Positions 1-8,111 are shown, numbered from the stretch's first letter. The stretch is 38,991 nucleotides of DNA from Candidatus Bathyarchaeota archaeon (GCA_005884605.1 VBBE01000023.1:1-38991), one strand, 5' to 3'. The notes: generated by a model not told the origin, from the sequence alone. Made by a program: numbers and translations.

Positions 1-415
1 CTTTGTTTCTCCTAGCTACTTTCGCCCACTCTTCAGCAAACCTGCTCCTATCATACCTAGTGTCTAGCCATACACTAACCGATCCACGTCTATTGACAGG
101 AATCTTATCCCACGGGATAGGTTTTCTCGGTCCCAAAGTAAAGATGTAGGCTTGAGTCTCTTCCAATGCAGCGGCAACGTGAGCCGGCAAATTGTCAAGG
201 AGCTCGAGTGGAGCTTCGGTCATAGAGCGCAACCAGAGGTCCTCCAGCTGAACCGTCAAAAGCACCTCGAGACTGCGTTTCCTGGACTCCAAGGCGAGAT
301 TTGACGCCAGTTCAAGCGTATGGTCCCAGCTATTGATCCACACACGCTGACCAGTCTTGACACTAAGACAACCATCAAGAATTTGTTTAACGAGCGCTGC
401 GTGCTCGGTATCCAT
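1..415 (-). CDS. M29-family aminopeptidase, N-terminal part (runs off window)
   Basis: Reading from the ATG at 413-415 toward base 1 gives about 138 residues without a stop. The gene continues beyond the window. The translation starts MDTEHAALVKQILDGC, then has KTGQRVWINSWDHTLELA and, near the end, LGPRKPIPWDKIP and RRGSVSVWLDTRYD. This arrangement matches the N-terminal domain of M29 (aminopeptidase T/PepS-like) metallopeptidases, which remove N-terminal residues from peptides. The metal ligands of the family lie in the C-terminal half, which is not visible here. The gene starts 12 bases after the methyltransferase stop on the same strand, so the two are probably co-transcribed. The family call rests on pattern recognition of the N-terminal domain only. 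Confidence 0.6.
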   Translation of the reverse strand, partial: MDTEHAALVKQILDGCLSVKTGQRVWINSWDHTLELASNLALESRKRSLEVLLTVQLEDLWLRSMTEAPLELLDNLPAHVAAALEETQAYIFTLGPRKPIPWDKIPVNRRGSVSVWLDTRYDRSRFAEEWAKVARRNK

Positions 416-427
416 TCTTGCGAATCC

Positions 428-1288
428 CTACTTGTTCCGCGGACCCTCCTTGGAGTATTTCCTGCCGACATAGAGCAGATGTTCGGCGGCTCCATGCAGG
501 CTCGGGTCTTTTCCAAGTCTATAGTTCAGATCGACCCAAGAGTCGAACTCATCGCTCTTCGACTCGTTGATTTTTTCTTCAATCATGCTAATGGCACCTT
601 CGCAACCGATGAGGTCCAGGTCTTCGAATCCATCTCTCTTCATTGGCGGCCTGATTTCTGTCGGATGAGCGAAATACGAACTCGTGAATCCTACGCGTGC
701 CTTTGGGGGGATTCCAGTAGTAACGGGACGCCACACACCTGTTTCCAAGAGCTCTTTTCCCTGCAACGGCCATTCGGGTTCATTCTTCGCTGACCAGCGC
801 AGAGGAGCATATCGGGTATTGAAGGTCGCGAATACTAACCCGTTCTTCTTGAGGACCCTGTGGGTTTCCCTCACAGCTTGGTCCCGACTGTCCACGGCGA
901 GAAGATGGTACAATGGCCCCATCAGCAACACAACATCAAAACTACTATCTCGGAACCGACCCAGGTCAATTGCGTTTCCGCGCAAACACTCGGCCAAGCT
1001 GACACCTTCTTCCTTTGCCTTCTTCTGAGCGAGCTGAAGGCAACTCTCAGAGAGGTCCAACATAGTGACTCGATATCCGAGTTTGGCAAGGGCGATTGAG
1101 TATCGGCCCGGACCCCCGCCTACATCCAACACTTCAGCTGGAGAGTGTGGGAGATAGTCCTTCAGTGCCCTCAGCGCAACGACGAATTCAGTCCTGTGAT
1201 GGTCAAGTCTGTCCCACTCATTCTGAGCGTTCTTATCATAGAATGCTTGAACCTCGTCTAAGTTCCCTAAGTCCGTATTACTCTCAGA
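428..1288 (-). CDS. class I SAM-dependent methyltransferase; start damaged or non-canonical
   Basis: The frame encodes a Rossmann-fold methyltransferase. Motif I is VLDVGGGPGRYSIALAK, followed by the acidic strand end VTMLDLSE, then FDVVLLMGPLYHL and the typical ETHRVLKKNG. A family-typical helical leader (FYDKNAQNEWDRLDHHRTEF) lies upstream of the first canonical start, GTG at 1130-1132, so that GTG is probably internal. The full open frame reaches 1288 but holds no ATG, GTG or TTG before a TAA at 1289-1291. Beyond that TAA, in the same frame, are ATG codons at 1298-1300 and 1307-1309. Either a nonsense change separates the true start from the body, or a rare start codon is used. The substrate is unknown. 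An M29 peptidase follows 12 bases downstream. Confidence 0.7.
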   Translation of the reverse strand, partial: SESNTDLGNLDEVQAFYDKNAQNEWDRLDHHRTEFVVALRALKDYLPHSPAEVLDVGGGPGRYSIALAKLGYRVTMLDLSESCLQLAQKKAKEEGVSLAECLRGNAIDLGRFRDSSFDVVLLMGPLYHLLAVDSRDQAVRETHRVLKKNGLVFATFNTRYAPLRWSAKNEPEWPLQGKELLETGVWRPVTTGIPPKARVGFTSSYFAHPTEIRPPMKRDGFEDLDLIGCEGAISMIEEKINESKSDEFDSWVDLNYRLGKDPSLHGAAEHLLYVGRKYSKEGPRNK

Positions 1289-1373
1289 TTAGGGTTGCAT
1301 GTACGTCATTACAACGGTTTAACCAATTGCCCCGCGATAAATGGTTCATATCTGGACAGTGGACACTCCGGTT

Positions 1374-1756
1374 CTGTCAAGTCTTCGGTTTGTTCGAGGA
1401 CTAGACTTGCTCTCATCGACTCCGGGGATTGCCGTCGTCGTCGGGTTCCCCTTCATTGCTTCACCTGAGAGCCCTTGCGCCTCAGAGACCCGTAGTCTCT
1501 TCTCGGCAGGGAACGGTCGAACCTCAACCGCCCCCTCACGCCCATAGCGTGGTAGCTTGGCCAGTTGCCAGGCAAGGATTTTACGGTGGCCAACCAACCG
1601 GTTATCCCACAGACCTGTCACCTGGTCGGAGTCACTCCCCTCATCCCATGGTGACAGGCTCATACGACGACCGCCTAATCTGATAGTGTGATTCCTTGAA
1701 CATTACAGTTAGAGGTGGCCGAAGCTATCACGAAACAACAACCGAAGAGTTTACAG
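1374..1756. mobile_element. MITE-like element, copy 1
   Basis: This is the first of two copies of an element of about 385 bp; the other is at 12664-13057. The ends are inverted repeats: CTGTCAAGTCTTCGGTT at 1374-1390 and AACCGAAGAGTTTACAG at 1740-1756, which match at 15 of 17 positions when one is reverse-complemented. The interior from about 1410 to 1677 differs from copy 2 at only nine positions with no gap, while the right 80 bp has diverged strongly. No transposase is encoded. A 105-codon open frame (1346-1663, minus strand) is largely kept in both copies, and three short hairpins lie at 1485-1499, 1514-1530 and 1537-1551. No target-site duplication is obvious for this copy, so it may be older or rearranged. 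Confidence 0.75.
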
Positions 1757-2000
1757 TGCCCCCTCGGGAGTGTTTTCTTAGGTCGCCGAGAAACCAGCCA
1801 AGAAGATAACATGCCAAGGCAATGACCCCCTTAGAGTTCGTTGTTTGCCGATCCGCTGAAGTGTTCTTCAGATGTAGAATAACGTCGGCGAATTCGTAGT
1901 ATGAGCTGACTCTTCTTGAAGGCAGAATGCGGGTCCCTCCGTTCTCATCCAGTGCTTGAGGCAGATGGTCATCCGTAGCGAATAGAGCCGAGTAACCCAC
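1757..2000 (-). pseudogene. truncated LAGLIDADG-like protein fragment
   Basis: From a GTG at 1998-2000 the minus strand reads VGYSALFATDDHLPQALDENG and later SKGVIALACYLLGWFLGD before running into the end of MITE copy 1. The segment ALACYLLGWFLGD resembles the first LAGLIDADG helix of homing-endonuclease-like proteins, and the composition looks like real protein. There is no normal N-terminus (an in-frame TGA lies at 2016-2018) and the frame is cut by the element at about 1757. It is best read as a remnant. Whether the element insertion caused the truncation cannot be decided here, because no continuation was found on the other side of the element. Family assignment is tentative. Confidence 0.4.
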
Positions 2001-2287
2001 TGTTATTACAACACCTCAGAGAGCAGCGAGAGACTTTTGAGCCATGAAACGCCTTCCGCAAGTCCGATTCCTAGACAAACATTGACCGTTTTTCGCATGT
2101 AGCAAGGAGCTCTAAGACTTCTCTTGATGGGGGAATAGTTCTGCTTCACAAACTTTAGAGCATGCACGAGGTGAGGACGTAAGACCTAACGCCTAACTAA
2201 GCCAGTGAGAGGACCGAATGTGAACGGTTACGGAAATTCCTGACAAATCATTAAACAAGACCCCGAACCCGGCCTTGACATCGCCAA

Positions 2288-2302
2288 GAGGATTCTCAAC
2301 TG
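2288..2302 (+). promoter_or_regulatory. Shine-Dalgarno and CTG start of phosphoglycerate kinase
   Basis: GAGG at 2288-2291 lies eight bases before a CTG codon at 2300-2302. The frame closes upstream at a TGA (2276-2278), and no ATG, GTG or TTG occurs before the conserved FRVDINVPLD segment, whose internal GTG is at 2366. The well-placed ribosome binding site supports CTG as the real start. Confidence 0.55.
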
Positions 2303-3538
2303 AAAAAATACGATTTTCTAACTCTTGACGATGTAGAAACGAGGGACAAACGGGTCTTCTTCAGGGTGGACATTAACGTCCCTCTAGATCCTTCCACCCA
2401 CCAGATCCTGGATGATACCCGAATCAAGGCTATCTCCAAGACTCTATCCGAGCTAGATGAGGCTCGCGTAGTTCTTGGCTCACATCAGAGCCGTCCCGGA
2501 AAAGACGACTTCACCTCGCTCGAACCCCATGCAAGCCTCCTAGCTCAATACTGCTCTCAACAGATCAAGTTTGTAGACGATGTCATCGGCCCCCACGCCA
2601 TCGAAAAAATCAACAATGTCCAACAAGGTGAGATCCTAGTGCTTGACAATCTAAGGTTCTGCGCCGAGGAAAACATCGACGACAAACGCGAAAAACTGGT
2701 CAAGACGCACTTTGTCCGACGCCTAGCACCCCTCTTCGACCTTTACATTGACGACGCCTTTGCAACAGCTCACAGATCGCAGCCCTCCATCGCCGGTCTG
2801 CCAGAATTATTGCCGAGTGCAGCGGGCCGCTTGATGGAGAAAGAACTGGACGCGGTTTCAACTCTCCTAGAGGAACCAAAGAGACCGTGCGTTTACTCTC
2901 TCGGTGGAGCGAAGGTTGAGGACAAGATCCCGGTCATCGAAAACATACTATCGCGAGGAAAAGCAGACAAGGTCCTGTTAGGGGGGGTCCCGGCGAAATT
3001 GTTCCTCCGAGCCCGGCAGATAGAAACGAAGATCGATGATGGAGAAATACGCGACTTCAAACAATTCCTAGACCGAGCCAAAGACCTAACCGAGAAATAC
3101 CGAGATCACATCGAAGTCCCGTTGGACTTGGCGTACGAGGACAAGCAAGGTAAGAGAGTTGACCGACCAGTTTCCCCGACTCGCATTGAACAAGAAGCCC
3201 TTGACATCGGCACTAAGACCCTGGAGAAATATTCCAAGATCGTAACGGGAGCGGCAACGACAGTTGCCAACGGCCCCCTAGGTGTCTTTGAGAGAAACGG
3301 GTTTGGCAAGGGCACAAGGGAGCTACTGGAATCAATGGCCAACAGCCACGGCTACACCGTCATCGGGGGAGGACACTTGGTTGGTCTTGCATCAATTCAA
3401 GGGATTGAAGAAAAGTTCAGCCACGTCAGCACAGCTGGCGGAGCAATGCTCTCTCTCTTGTCTGGTCAAAGTCTCCCTGGAGTGGACGCGCTTGTCCGAG
3501 CCGCCACTAGAATGCGAATGGCAAACCCGCTCGCCTAG
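2300..3538 (+). CDS. pgk: phosphoglycerate kinase, archaeal type
   Basis: Phosphoglycerate kinase catalyses reversible phosphate transfer between 1,3-bisphosphoglycerate and ADP in glycolysis and gluconeogenesis in the cytosol. Family signatures appear in order: the N-terminal FRVDINVPLD (residues about 20-29), SHQSRPG, LDNLRFC, DDAFATAHR, GGAKVEDKIP, NGPLGVFE and the nucleotide-binding glycine run IGGGHLVGL near the C-terminus. From the CTG at 2300 the product is 412 residues, the usual length. Starting at the GTG at 2366 would remove the first beta strand and part of the substrate site, so the longer form is preferred. It precedes tRNA-Thr by about 60 bp. The CTG start is the only odd feature. 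Confidence 0.95.
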   Translation: MKKYDFLTLDDVETRDKRVFFRVDINVPLDPSTHQILDDTRIKAISKTLSELDEARVVLGSHQSRPGKDDFTSLEPHASLLAQYCSQQIKFVDDVIGPHAIEKINNVQQGEILVLDNLRFCAEENIDDKREKLVKTHFVRRLAPLFDLYIDDAFATAHRSQPSIAGLPELLPSAAGRLMEKELDAVSTLLEEPKRPCVYSLGGAKVEDKIPVIENILSRGKADKVLLGGVPAKLFLRARQIETKIDDGEIRDFKQFLDRAKDLTEKYRDHIEVPLDLAYEDKQGKRVDRPVSPTRIEQEALDIGTKTLEKYSKIVTGAATTVANGPLGVFERNGFGKGTRELLESMANSHGYTVIGGGHLVGLASIQGIEEKFSHVSTAGGAMLSLLSGQSLPGVDALVRAATRMRMANPLA

Positions 3539-3596
3539 AACACCGGCCTACCGAGAGATTTTATCTGAGACGGATTCCGACACGGCTCGATGCTTC

Positions 3597-3682
3597 GCCC
3601 CGGTAGCTCAGTGGTAGAGCGACGGCTTTGTAAAAGCCAAAAGAGCCGTAGGTCATGGGTTCAACCCCCATCCGGGGCTCCA
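3597..3682 (+). tRNA. tRNA-Thr (TGT) with an 11-nt intron
   Basis: The acceptor stem is GCCCCGG (3597-3603) with CCGGGGC (3672-3678). The D-arm is GCTC/GAGC around AGTGGTA, the anticodon stem is ACGGC (3622-3626) with GCCGT (3645-3649), and the T-arm is ATGGG/CCCAT around TTCAACC. The anticodon TGT is at 3629-3631. Eleven extra bases, 3633-3643, sit between positions 37 and 38, which is the canonical site of archaeal tRNA introns. T at 3679 is the discriminator and CCA (3680-3682) is encoded. Confidence 0.92.
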
Positions 3683-5134
3683 CTAAGTTCGATGAGGTAG
3701 AGACTCTTCAGAGTCTGTTTTTGGCCCGCGGAGTAACGAGAATATTGCTGAGCTGAGGATCAGAAGTGACAGGACGATCAGAGAGTGCTGTATTCCGGCG
3801 AGGAAGGTTTCCACATCCCCGCTGGCCAGCTGGGTGACTCCGCCTAGACCTACGTTTCCCAAGTTCACAAGTTTGGAATATGGAACGTCCGCAGTCATCA
3901 GCGCCAAGACAAGTGGAATGCTGGCTACGATACTAGTGTTGATAATCGTGGCTCGGACCCCTGACGAGATCCCCCTCTTGGAACTTGGAACGGACCCCAT
4001 TACAGAGCTCGCGTTAGGACTGCGGAACAGGCCGATACCAAATCCGACAATCGCCAGCCAAAGCGCAATCTGAGGATATGGCGTATTCAGATCGAATGCT
4101 GAGAGAAAGAAGAAGCCTGCAGAGGCGACAAGCAAGCCCGTAGTACTCAATCCTCTTGCGCCCCACTTGTCGGAGAGCCAACCGCTCACTGGCCCGACAA
4201 GAATCAATGTCACATCTAGAGGGATGAGAAATATTCCCGCGTGCAGTGGATCATACCCTCTAATCAGTTGGAAGTAGAGTGTCATGACGAAGGCGAGTGC
4301 CGCGAAGGCCAGTCCACTGAGGAGATTGGCAATGTTTCCTGCGGTGAACAGTCTGATCTTGAACAGGGACAAGTCCAGCGCTGGATACCTGGCCCTTCTC
4401 TCGATCGTTATGAAAATAGCAAAGCAGAGAATGCTACCCCCCACCACCGCTTGGTTTGCGTAGTCCGTCAGGCTACCAAGGGTGAGACCCAAGAGCAAGA
4501 GAGTAATGGCGATAGAGAATGTTATGGCTCCTGCTGCATCAAACTTCTCTCCGACTGCTGGCCGCGAAATCTCCTTGAGTCGCTTTCTTGACCAGTAGGT
4601 TCCAAAGATTCCCACTGGAACGTTTACTAGAAATATGGAACGCCATGTGAATAGCTGGATAAGGACTCCGCTCAGCGTGTATCCGGTAATTGTCCCGGCG
4701 TTAATCGCCACTTGGTTTATCCCTATTCCTTTGCCAAGATCTTTGCCGGAGAAGGCGTCCGTTATGATGGCGACGCTATTGACGAACAATAGAGCGGCTC
4801 CAATTCCCTGGACAAGTCTGAAGGCAAGAAGCGCTTCAGCCGTAGGGGAGAAACCGGAGAGCAGAGAGCCAAGGGTGAAGATCGCAAAGCCCATGTTGTA
4901 GAGCCGGACGCGGCCGTGCATGTCGGCCCACCGACCAATCCCAACAAGAAGAACCGTGATCATGAGACGATAGATTGTGATAATCCATACACCAACCACC
5001 AGGTTGGTTTTCAGATCAGACACGACCTGTGGAAGCCCAACCACCACAATGCTGGAGTCAAGGGTCGCCATGAAAATCCCAACGGTAGTGACCGTCAGAA
5101 CAACCCACTTGTACTCCAAGAGAAACCGACACAC
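3683..5134 (-). CDS. MFS drug exporter, DHA2 (EmrB/QacA-like) family
   Basis: This is a 483-residue integral membrane protein of the major facilitator superfamily. It opens with the typical first helix VGIFMATLDSSIVVVGLP and has a motif A-like loop GRWADMHGRVR, RLVQGIGAALLFVNS in helix 4 and the antiporter motif C-like INAGTITGYTLSG. Twelve to fourteen hydrophobic segments are visible, as expected for proton-driven export of drugs or other small hydrophobic compounds. The frame starts at a GTG (5132-5134); a TTG five codons later is an alternative. A TATA-like box lies about 40 bp upstream, and a perfect 8-bp palindrome at 5241-5259 could bind a regulator. The gene is convergent with tRNA-Thr. 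The substrate cannot be inferred. Confidence 0.88.
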   Translation of the reverse strand: MCRFLLEYKWVVLTVTTVGIFMATLDSSIVVVGLPQVVSDLKTNLVVGVWIITIYRLMITVLLVGIGRWADMHGRVRLYNMGFAIFTLGSLLSGFSPTAEALLAFRLVQGIGAALLFVNSVAIITDAFSGKDLGKGIGINQVAINAGTITGYTLSGVLIQLFTWRSIFLVNVPVGIFGTYWSRKRLKEISRPAVGEKFDAAGAITFSIAITLLLLGLTLGSLTDYANQAVVGGSILCFAIFITIERRARYPALDLSLFKIRLFTAGNIANLLSGLAFAALAFVMTLYFQLIRGYDPLHAGIFLIPLDVTLILVGPVSGWLSDKWGARGLSTTGLLVASAGFFFLSAFDLNTPYPQIALWLAIVGFGIGLFRSPNASSVMGSVPSSKRGISSGVRATIINTSIVASIPLVLALMTADVPYSKLVNLGNVGLGGVTQLASGDVETFLAGIQHSLIVLSLLILSSAIFSLLRGPKTDSEESLPHRT

Positions 5135-5170
5135 AACAAGCAGTATTTTTCGAAAGAATCAGAAAAACTG

Positions 5171-5180
5171 GAATATAAAC
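5171..5180 (-). promoter_or_regulatory. probable archaeal TATA box of the MFS exporter
   Basis: Read on the minus strand the bases are GTTTATATTC, close to the archaeal TATA-box consensus. They lie about 40 bp upstream of the GTG start. This would place transcription initiation some 15 bases before the start codon, giving a short leader. Confidence 0.5.
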
Positions 5181-5240
5181 TCCAGCCGAAAGACCTCGAA
5201 CTCACAACCGGATATTCCAGCCACGATTTTCAGAACATAC

Positions 5241-5259
5241 AATTCTCGAAGCGAGAATT
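5241..5259. promoter_or_regulatory. perfect inverted repeat upstream of the MFS exporter
   Basis: AATTCTCG (5241-5248), a 3-base spacer, then CGAGAATT (5252-5259) form a perfect 8+8 palindrome about 65 bp upstream of the TATA-like box. Such sites often bind dimeric regulators of drug exporters, but no regulator gene is adjacent. The operator role is inference. Confidence 0.4.
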
Positions 5260-5953
5260 CGCCACTCCATGGGAGAGATGATCAAGGATATCAACAATAT
5301 CTGAAAAATCTCGATGAGATTCGCCTAGAATCAACCCTGATCTCGAATTCAAGCAGACGATTTCTAGAACGGGACTTTCCACCGCTGATCCCAAGGGGAA
5401 TCAACAGGGATCGAAAGGCTCGGAAAAGCCGATAACATGCCTGTCTCAAAGAAACAAACGCAAATCGGGTTCGGACAGCAAATGGGTCCTGGAAAAAATA
5501 TCCACCTTGCGATTTTCTTCCCGCGACACAAAGGTGGTATGGGGGCACCTCCGGTTTGCGAAATCGCCCGTTATCAGCCCTGATCTCGAATCTGGAAGCC
5601 GTCCCCTTAATTGCATAGCAAATCCTTCTTGACGCTCGTAAAACCGCTAGTGCGTCTAAGCCCGGACCGAGCCCTGAATCCCAAGACTCGCCCGGAATCA
5701 ACGCCAGACAGTGAGAAACCTCTCCAAAAAGGGGGGGGTCGTGCACAGCCACCTCGCGACGCAAGAGCGCAATCCCCCAGGCCCAAAAACAATGATTGCC
5801 TCCGTCTTCGTACTTCTCCAAATCTACTACCCGTCGAGAAAAGGCAAAACCCCGCAATGAAACCGGTGCGATATCCAATTCCAGCTTGGCTAGTCTCAGG
5901 TAAGGCGAAAGCATTTCTTTAGCGAGCATGGCGGGGAAGCGAATGATTCCAGC
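5260..5953. other. long intergenic region without a convincing gene
   Basis: About 690 bp contain no believable protein. The longest minus-strand frame here, about 225 codons, gives a low-complexity Arg/Ser/Cys-rich translation without domains. Visible details are a 7-bp inverted repeat, CCACCTT (about 5500) with AAGGTGG (about 5531), a word CCTGATCTCGAAT repeated near 5337 and 5579, and a run of eight G near 5730. A structured RNA cannot be excluded, but SRP RNA and RNase P signatures were not recognised. Confidence 0.4.
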
Positions 5954-6322
5954 TTGAGCAGGCCCCAAACACGACTCGTCGACGAACTGTTCGCCCTAGA
6001 CTCACGAATACGCTACGTCGCCCTCCTGGATCGGAACAGCAAACTTCTAGAGTCCAGGATGCGATCCAACGTGATGAGCCTAACCCCTGAGACCTACGAC
6101 CGGAAATTCATGGGAAGCGTCCCACCCATGATCCTCGATACCCTATCCCAGCTTGAAAACCAGTGCGGACCACTCGCGCACATCTCCATACAATACCAGA
6201 AAGTCGACCTGGTCATCTTCCCCCACAACAACCAGATCGTCGCCATCAGCCTCGAACCAGGCCCACTAGAGCCAATACTGCGCAAACTCAGAGACAGCCT
6301 CAACCTGCACATCCACATCTAA
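5954..6322 (+). CDS. small Roadblock/LC7-like (DUF6659-like) protein
   Basis: This is a 122-residue soluble protein starting at a TTG. The pattern IRYVALLDRNSKLLESRMR, a middle helix, VDLVIFPHNNQIVAISLEPG and a final amphipathic helix resembles the profilin-like fold of Roadblock/LC7 and DUF6659 proteins that are frequent in Thermoproteota. Those proteins are often assumed to act in signalling or with small GTPases, but no specific role is established for this type. No GTPase gene is next to it. It lies about 200 bp upstream of SHMT on the same strand. The family call is from overall pattern only. Confidence 0.55.
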   Translation: MSRPQTRLVDELFALDSRIRYVALLDRNSKLLESRMRSNVMSLTPETYDRKFMGSVPPMILDTLSQLENQCGPLAHISIQYQKVDLVIFPHNNQIVAISLEPGPLEPILRKLRDSLNLHIHI

Positions 6323-6521
6323 GCAACCCCTAACAGCGAACCAGCCAAAACGCAACATCCTAGAAAGACGACCCAAACTCAACCCCGGAAAAAGCCAGCT
6401 CGCAAAACTGGCCCGAGCCCCACAAACCGGGCGCTAGACAGCGGATCCTCGGAAAAGAAGACCAGGCTTGGCAACACGAGGCGGTGAAAGGTTATACAAG
6501 AACGAGGAAAAGACATCCAGC

Positions 6522-7841
6522 ATGCTATCACAGCCCAAGGAATCCTACCAGCGAGTCTTCCAGCTCCTACAAGCCCACCACGAATGGTTTTCCGGAGCCA
6601 TCCCCCTGATAGCAAGCGAGAACATTCCCAGCCCTGCAGTCAAGGAAGCCATCCTCTCAGACTTTGGTAACCGCTACGCCGAAGGCTGGACAGGTGAGAG
6701 AGTCTACGCCGGCTGTCGTTACATTGACCAAGTAGAACGGATCTGTATGGACCTCGCCAAACAACTATTCCAAGTCGAATTCGCCGACGTCCGGCCGATA
6801 TCTGGCGTTTGCGCGAACCTCGTAGCCTACACAACCTTCACGTCCCCAGGAGACACTATCATGGCACTGGCAATTCCTGCCGGCGGCCATATCAGCATGG
6901 GAAAGAAGGAGTTCGGAGGAACTGCAGGCTCAGTACGAGGACTAAACGTCGAGTACTTTCCCTTTGACACGGAGGAGATGAACATCGACGTCGACGGTAC
7001 AGAAAAGAAGATCAAGAAACTGACCGCCGAGGGAAAGAAGCCGACACTGGCGATGCTCGGCGGTTCAGTCCTTCCCTTCCCGCATCCCATCAAGGAACTC
7101 ACCCCGATACTCCAAGAGCACGGAGCCAGAAGCTGTTACGATGCAGCCCATGTAGCAGGCCTAGTTGCAGGACACCAGTTCCAAGATCCAATGCACGAAG
7201 GCGTTGACGCAATGACATGCAGCACGCACAAGACGCTCCCCGGACCCCAAGGCGGAATGATACTCTCACACCCAGAAAACGCAGAGAAGATCAAGAAGGC
7301 AACATTCCCAGGCAACGTCAGCAACCACCACCTCCACCACCTCGCTGGAAAAGCAATAATGTTCGCTGAGATGCTCGCCTTCGGAAGAGAATACGCGGCA
7401 CAGATCGTCAAGAACAGCAAAGCCCTTGCTCAAGCGCTCCACGAGCTTGGATTCAAGGTCCTCGGTGAAAAGAAGGGCTTCACAAAATCCCACCTTCTAG
7501 TCGCGGACATCACCAAATACGGCGATGGAAAAACCATCGAGAAAAAACTTGAAGACGCCAACATAATCCTCAACCGCAACCTTCTACCCTACGACATCAA
7601 GGAGGGACGACACTTTGAAGCCCCTGGAGGAATACGCTGCGGTGTGTCAGAGGTCACGAGGCTCGGAATGAAAGAATCAGATATGAAAGAGATAGCACAG
7701 CTGATGCATCGAGTTGTCGTCAAGGGCGAGGACCCAGCAAGAGTAGGCAGAACCGTAAACGAGTTCCGAAGAGGGTTCACGAGAGTACAATATGCTTTCG
7801 AATCCACCAGAGATGCTTACGAGTACATCCAGCTACGATAA
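6522..7841 (+). CDS. glyA: serine hydroxymethyltransferase, archaeal type
   Basis: SHMT is a PLP enzyme that interconverts serine and glycine while loading a one-carbon unit on a pterin carrier. Signatures include IPLIASENIPSPAV (residues 28-40), FGNRYAEGWTGERVYAG, IPAGGHIS, SCYDAAHVAGLV and the PLP-lysine segment STHKTLPGPQGG with K237. The ATG at 6522 gives 439 residues and begins just before the conserved N-terminal helix. An in-frame TTG at 6468 would add 18 residues of no recognisable value. Sec61-beta follows 57 bp downstream, so the two may be co-transcribed. The archaeal-type sequence suggests a tetrahydromethanopterin-like carrier; that is inference. Confidence 0.95.
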   Translation: MLSQPKESYQRVFQLLQAHHEWFSGAIPLIASENIPSPAVKEAILSDFGNRYAEGWTGERVYAGCRYIDQVERICMDLAKQLFQVEFADVRPISGVCANLVAYTTFTSPGDTIMALAIPAGGHISMGKKEFGGTAGSVRGLNVEYFPFDTEEMNIDVDGTEKKIKKLTAEGKKPTLAMLGGSVLPFPHPIKELTPILQEHGARSCYDAAHVAGLVAGHQFQDPMHEGVDAMTCSTHKTLPGPQGGMILSHPENAEKIKKATFPGNVSNHHLHHLAGKAIMFAEMLAFGREYAAQIVKNSKALAQALHELGFKVLGEKKGFTKSHLLVADITKYGDGKTIEKKLEDANIILNRNLLPYDIKEGRHFEAPGGIRCGVSEVTRLGMKESDMKEIAQLMHRVVVKGEDPARVGRTVNEFRRGFTRVQYAFESTRDAYEYIQLR

Positions 7842-7898
7842 TCACGCCACCCTTATTACCGACCATCCCTCCCCAAGCTCAGAAAGCAGAGGATACTA

Positions 7899-8084
7899 TT
7901 GAGCACCAAGCGGGAGAAGAGACGCCGAGACGAAGCACCGATGCCCGCTGCAAGCGCAGGGCTCTTGCGTTTTTTCGAGGAAGACACCCCTGGAATAAAA
8001 CTGAGTCCCCAGCTCGTTGTAATATCCGGTGTAGGACTAGTAGTCCTAGCGCTGATCGCATATTTCCTTCTACCCGTTACCTGA
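7899..8084 (+). CDS. preprotein translocase subunit Sec61-beta
   Basis: This 61-residue protein starts at a TTG preceded by GAGG. It has a charged cytosolic head (STKREKRRRDEAPMP), the typical GLLRFFEEDTPGIKLSPQ segment leading to the membrane, and one C-terminal hydrophobic helix (VVISGVGLVVLALIAYFLL). This is the standard architecture of archaeal and eukaryotic Sec61-beta, the small non-essential subunit of the SecYEG/Sec61 channel. No other Sec subunit is in the window. Confidence 0.92.
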   Translation: MSTKREKRRRDEAPMPAASAGLLRFFEEDTPGIKLSPQLVVISGVGLVVLALIAYFLLPVT

Positions 8085-8111
8085 CCCTGGAAGATGCCTT
8101 CTGCTGGAACC

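Noticed and set aside
1374..1756. Group II intron or IS200/IS605-type RNA element
   Set aside because: No domain V hairpin, reverse transcriptase or TnpB-like gene is visible, and the inverted ends with a target duplication fit a MITE better.
5440..5620. Possible SRP RNA, RNase P RNA or CRISPR array in the gap before 5954
   Set aside because: No family signature sequence or regular spacing was seen. The repeated word occurs only twice.
5291..5968. A 225-codon minus-strand frame in the long intergenic region
   Set aside because: The translation is Arg/Ser/Cys-rich, has no domain or sensible secondary-structure pattern, and overlaps the start of the Roadblock-like gene.
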